A stretch of 64,000 nt of DNA from Sporosarcina sp. ACRSL (lineage in GTDB: Bacteria; Bacillota; Bacilli; Bacillales_A; Planococcaceae): NCBI RefSeq assembly GCF_022346605.1, contig NZ_JAKRNT010000002.1:62001-126000 (forward strand). Reading direction: 5' to 3'. The first letter of the stretch is position 1. Each line of letters begins with the position of its first letter. A program made the translations under genes and the position numbers. Below, in pieces: positions 61,010 through 64,000 of the stretch. The notes under the pieces were generated by a model that was given only the letters and a program-made list of their open reading frames with translations, made no database searches and was not told the origin of the DNA.

Positions 61010-61064
61010 GGTAAGGCCCTCCCTTCTTGAGAAACATCAGATTCCTGACTATGTTTATGACTCC

Positions 61065-61073
61065 ATTATAGCA
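61065..61073 (-). promoter_or_regulatory. extended -10 promoter of the ArsR-type gene
   Basis: TGCTATAAT on the minus strand fits the extended -10 TGNTATAAT. The -35 is poor (TTCGCT, 18-base spacer). Confidence 0.45.
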
Positions 61074-61236
61074 GGACGAGTGATAGCGAGCGAATCGGCC
61101 GTGCATGTTACGTCTATTTCACTCTGGCTCAAGGAGTTATCACCGACTCGTCCCGATTTACACTCATTACGTAAACAATCCACAACAAAACTTCTTAAAA
61201 ATGAAATTTTCCTGTGAGTAAACCCGTTATACTGAA

Positions 61237-61277
61237 TGAAACACAAAAAGACATGCGCATGTCCGTTTCAGTAAGGA
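61237..61277 (+). promoter_or_regulatory. ECF-type promoter-like site and leader hairpin of the sigma gene
   Basis: TGAAAC (61237-61242), 17 bases and TGTC (61260-61263) resemble ECF promoters of the TGAAAC/CGTC type. The same stretch holds the 14-base palindrome GACATGCGCATGTC (61250-61263), and outside it TGAAAC pairs with GTTTCA (61265-61270). The hairpin ends just before the AGGAGG ribosome binding site. Autoregulation or a translational hairpin are both possible. Confidence 0.45.
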
Positions 61278-61284
61278 GGTTACT

Positions 61285-61851
61285 ATGGAACAAGAGCAGC
61301 TTTGGATACAGCAAGTGTTAGCGGGCGACAAACAAGCCTATGCACACATCATTAATAAATACAAAAACCAATTATTTGCGACCATTTTGCGAATGACGAA
61401 AAACCCGCAAGATGCGCAAGATCTCGTCCAAGATGCATTCATCAAAGTGTACCGCAATCTCGAAAAGTATGACGCAAGCGGCTCATTTTCCGGCTGGCTC
61501 TACCGAGTAGCCATAAATCATTGCATGGATGAGTTCCGCAAAAAAAGCAATACGACAATCCAAGTAGAAATAGACGAGACGAAAGTGGTCAATCGTGAAC
61601 ATCCGGAAGTGGTTTTCTTAAAGAAAGAAAAGAGTCGGCAATTGGAACGGTTGATTGCCACGTTGCCTGAAGACGAACGGCTCATCATACTTCTCCGTTT
61701 TGTCAATGAAATCAGTTACGAGGAAATTGGCGAAATTGTAGGCGTTCCCCTGTCGACAGTCCGCAACAAACTGCATCGGGCTAAGAAAAAGATGAGAGAA
61801 ACCGTGAAACGTGAAGGAGGCTATTTTCATGAACTGTCCAACGGCGGATAA
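61285..61851 (+). CDS. ECF RNA polymerase sigma factor
   Basis: A 188-residue sigma-70 family factor. Region 2 (MTKNPQDAQDLVQDAFIKVYRNLEKYD, near 38-64) and region 4 (LPEDERLIILLRFVNEISYEEIGEIV, then STVRNKLHRAKKKM) are clear. It would direct a regulon for envelope stress. The gene overlaps its anti-sigma partner by 23 bp. AGGAGG seven bases upstream. Confidence 0.9.
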   Translation: MEQEQLWIQQVLAGDKQAYAHIINKYKNQLFATILRMTKNPQDAQDLVQDAFIKVYRNLEKYDASGSFSGWLYRVAINHCMDEFRKKSNTTIQVEIDETKVVNREHPEVVFLKKEKSRQLERLIATLPEDERLIILLRFVNEISYEEIGEIVGVPLSTVRNKLHRAKKKMRETVKREGGYFHELSNGG

Positions 61852-63409
61852 ACTATCGCAATTTGTAGATCAGATGCTACCTAAACAGGAGATGGCTGAA
61901 ATTGAAGCGCATGTACAGTCATGCACTTCCTGTGGAAGAGTTGTGAATGCATTTCAAGAGGAACAGCATTTCATTGAAGAAACGTTGCAGACACCTACAT
62001 TGCCTGAGAATTTCACTGATCTTGTCTTAGATCAGTTAGAGCCATATGGGAAGGCTCGCAACTATAGACGCAAGGCTGCTTGGAAACGGGTTGGAATTGC
62101 CGCTGCCGGCATCGTTTTGGCGGTCGGCATTGGGGCAACCGTCAACCCAAGTTTCGCACAATTTATTGGCGGTCTATTTTCAACCGACCAAGTCGATGAA
62201 GGGTTGAATTTAGCTGCGGAGGCTGGGTTAATACAAAGGGTAGATTTACAAGTCGAAGATCAGGGACTGACGTTCTTCGTGGAAGATGTCATCGCCGATT
62301 CCTCAAGGGTCACTCTTTCCTATAAAGTGTTGAATAAAAACGGAAAACCGCAAGATACGTATTTAGACATAGCGGATTCCAATAATACCATCACGGCCAT
62401 TGATCAAAATGGCAATGTACTGGATCGATTGGGAACAAGTTGGCAACATGGAAGCGACTATGGGTACATCGAGTTCTCGCTTCGCGATCAGGACAATGTA
62501 GAAGAACTGACGATCCAATTCAACCTTGTCGAACTGAATGGAGTGAAAGGCAACTGGAAGTTACAGGTCCCTGTCGATTTGCATGAAAACCGTAAGCTGA
62601 CAAAAATGGCAGATTTGAAAGATGCAACAGCTGTCCATCACGGTGTAGAAATTGATTTGAAGAAGCTACAAATGGCTCCTTCTTCCATGGAATTGTATTT
62701 CGAGACGGCATTCACAAAAGAAGAACGGGAAAAGACTGAAGAGGCAATACGCGAGTTCGAGGAGAAGTTCGGAAAAAGCAGCCTGGATAATCTTGTATTC
62801 GGTAACAACTCCGCAATTGAATACCATATTGAAAATGCTGAAGGGAAAGTGATTTATTCAACAGCGCGAGATACCAATTCAGATACTGCAGGCATGCTGC
62901 AAGGTTCAGGCGACGATCTGAATATGTCGGGGGGCACCGCGTGGATCCATTCATTCGTTCCAAAAAATGAAGAGCAACTAACTTTTGTATTGAATGGTGT
63001 CTATAAAAAGGAGCCTACAGACCTTTCCCTAACAATAAAACCGAAAGACATAAAAAAGCATCCCGTTTCATTTGACTATAAAGGGACTCACTTAACGATT
63101 AAAAGTGTGAAAAAACCACTTTTCGGAAAAGAACGTTCCGTCGTCATCAAAATGGAAGGCGGTACAGATTCTCTAGACGCCGACTTAGGAAACTGGATTG
63201 CTGTCGACGGCGAAGGAAACAGCTACCTTGCCAATTTCGGCAGCTCCATCTTGGATGAAAAAGACAAAAACGGCCGACATATCGCAACATTAGACTTGCG
63301 GTTGGATAGTTTGGAAGAAGTTCCAGAGGAGCTCACGTTGTATCTTGTTTCAATGACAAGTTATTATCCTGTTGAAGAACAATGGAGAGTTCCGTTGCTT
63401 GGCGAATGA
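61829..63409 (+). CDS. transmembrane anti-sigma factor with DUF4179-like domain
   Basis: A 526-residue protein. The N-terminal zinc anti-sigma motif IEAHVQSCTSCGRVV near 26-40 (H-x3-C-x2-C) should hold the sigma factor. One membrane helix lies near 87-105, and about 400 extracellular residues follow, in two or three beta-rich domains (DUF4179/DUF5643-like). AAGGAGG sets the ATG at 61829, coupled to the sigma gene. The large outer part is the likely signal sensor. Confidence 0.87.
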   Translation: MNCPTADKLSQFVDQMLPKQEMAEIEAHVQSCTSCGRVVNAFQEEQHFIEETLQTPTLPENFTDLVLDQLEPYGKARNYRRKAAWKRVGIAAAGIVLAVGIGATVNPSFAQFIGGLFSTDQVDEGLNLAAEAGLIQRVDLQVEDQGLTFFVEDVIADSSRVTLSYKVLNKNGKPQDTYLDIADSNNTITAIDQNGNVLDRLGTSWQHGSDYGYIEFSLRDQDNVEELTIQFNLVELNGVKGNWKLQVPVDLHENRKLTKMADLKDATAVHHGVEIDLKKLQMAPSSMELYFETAFTKEEREKTEEAIREFEEKFGKSSLDNLVFGNNSAIEYHIENAEGKVIYSTARDTNSDTAGMLQGSGDDLNMSGGTAWIHSFVPKNEEQLTFVLNGVYKKEPTDLSLTIKPKDIKKHPVSFDYKGTHLTIKSVKKPLFGKERSVVIKMEGGTDSLDADLGNWIAVDGEGNSYLANFGSSILDEKDKNGRHIATLDLRLDSLEEVPEELTLYLVSMTSYYPVEEQWRVPLLGE

Positions 63410-63417
63410 ATAAATAT

Positions 63418-63451
63418 AACGGCTGCCTGGGTAGGATAGGCAGCCGTTTTT
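63418..63451 (+). terminator. terminator of the sigma/anti-sigma operon
   Basis: AACGGCTGCCT and AGGCAGCCGTT, an 11-base perfect stem, followed by TTTTT. Confidence 0.92.
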
Positions 63452-63490
63452 GTCGTGATCGTTCCAGGCTTCTGAATGAACAGCTGCCCC

Positions 63491-63952
63491 CTATCCCCAA
63501 ACCGTCAGAAGCATTCCGCTCACCCTTTCATCCGTCAGGGACTCGATTCCCGTGAAGCCTTTCGACCGAGCACGTTCACCAAGTTTGCGGATCACCTCTT
63601 CATCTTTAGCTAGAATGTGCGTGTACACAGAATCGATTAATAGAAATGCCAGCTGGCAATCACTGCGCATAAAGTCTTCATAGTTTTTCACTTGGACGAT
63701 ATTTTTCCGTACCGGGAAAGCCTTCAAGTCTGCAAATATGAGATAATGGACGTGTGTATCTATAAATTCCAAAAACCCAGGACCATCCATAACTGCTTCC
63801 GAAAAAAGCGGATCTGCCAAGGTGTCGTTCTCTACTTTATACGATTCGACCGGATCGATGGACCACACCCACGTCGGGTCGACGATATCCACTAAGAGAT
63901 CTGCCAACTGCTTGCCGTATATAATTCTTATTTGAAACATAATTCCCCTCAT
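63491..63952 (-). CDS. DUF2691-like protein
   Basis: A 153-residue cytoplasmic protein. The opening MRGIMFQIRIIYGKQLADLL and VESYKVENDTLADPLF resemble DUF2691, a Bacillus family of unknown function. No membrane segment. GAGAGG precedes the ATG at 63952, and a second ATG at 63940 is possible. The last 48 bp of the window are AT-rich upstream sequence. Confidence 0.65.
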   Translation of the reverse strand: MRGIMFQIRIIYGKQLADLLVDIVDPTWVWSIDPVESYKVENDTLADPLFSEAVMDGPGFLEFIDTHVHYLIFADLKAFPVRKNIVQVKNYEDFMRSDCQLAFLLIDSVYTHILAKDEEVIRKLGERARSKGFTGIESLTDERVSGMLLTVWG

Positions 63953-64000
63953 CCCTCTTGCCTCTCTATCTATTTAATGATTTTCCTTAATCTTACTATA

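Overview
The window looks like chromosomal DNA from a Gram-positive, low-to-medium GC member of the Bacillales. The gene set (KipI/KipA-type oxoprolinase genes, CsbB/GtcA/YfhO, TagO, AdaA/AlkA/Ogt, YwbE, DUF3888, DUF2691), the strong GGAGG-type ribosome binding sites and the frequent TTG starts suggest Planococcaceae (Sporosarcina-like). The family is an inference. I see no rRNA, tRNA, CRISPR array, phage or complete insertion sequence.

Layout. 1-3073 (minus): a cut-off GNAT gene, a lipoprotein and the pxpB-pxpC-pxpA 5-oxoprolinase operon. 3297-7345 (plus): a DD-carboxypeptidase, a toroid-repeat protein, two VOC proteins and a DinB protein. 7389-20632 (mostly minus): an RHH regulator, a Mn catalase with a PerR-like box in its upstream region, an LD-carboxypeptidase, a run of Nudix, GNAT and nucleotidyltransferase genes, an XRE regulator with nine 29-residue repeats, a chemoreceptor, and GrpB-, TmrB- and VanW-like proteins. 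20984-23374 (plus): an ABC exporter with a LytTR regulator and its DUF3021 membrane partner, preceded by a paired LytTR-type site. 23639-26772 (plus): a phosphoesterase and a TetR-SGNH-SDR operon. 26867-36064 (minus): csbB-gtcA-yfhO polymer glycosylation genes downstream of a ugp-type ABC importer carrying a HAD phosphatase. 36385-41503 (minus): LysE, an rRNA methyltransferase, a papain-like protein, PatB and a TipAL-type MerR regulator. 41639-49949: a GNAT, TagO, the adaA-alkA-ogt operon, a MerR-GyrI regulator with a VOC gene and a stand-alone GyrI paralogue, and a DMT exporter. 50061-63952: lipoproteins, nitronate monooxygenase, a membrane-anchored PstS-like protein, an ArsR-MFS pair, two ABC-2 systems, an ECF sigma/anti-sigma pair and a DUF2691 protein.

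The most unusual structure is a set of five intergenic arrays of degenerate units with strict periods: 21 bp in four arrays, 20 bp in one. Two arrays of the same sequence family bracket the LytTR-ABC operon. The second strong theme is that both MerR-family multidrug-type regulators carry an internal ribosome binding site and ATG exactly at the junction with the ligand-binding domain. A nearby stand-alone GyrI-like gene has the same length as one of those predicted short products and shares its start region, so it looks like a duplicate of it. Several autoregulatory sites can be read directly: two MerR promoters with 19-bp spacers, two ArsR palindromes, a LytTR repeat pair and a PerR-like box.
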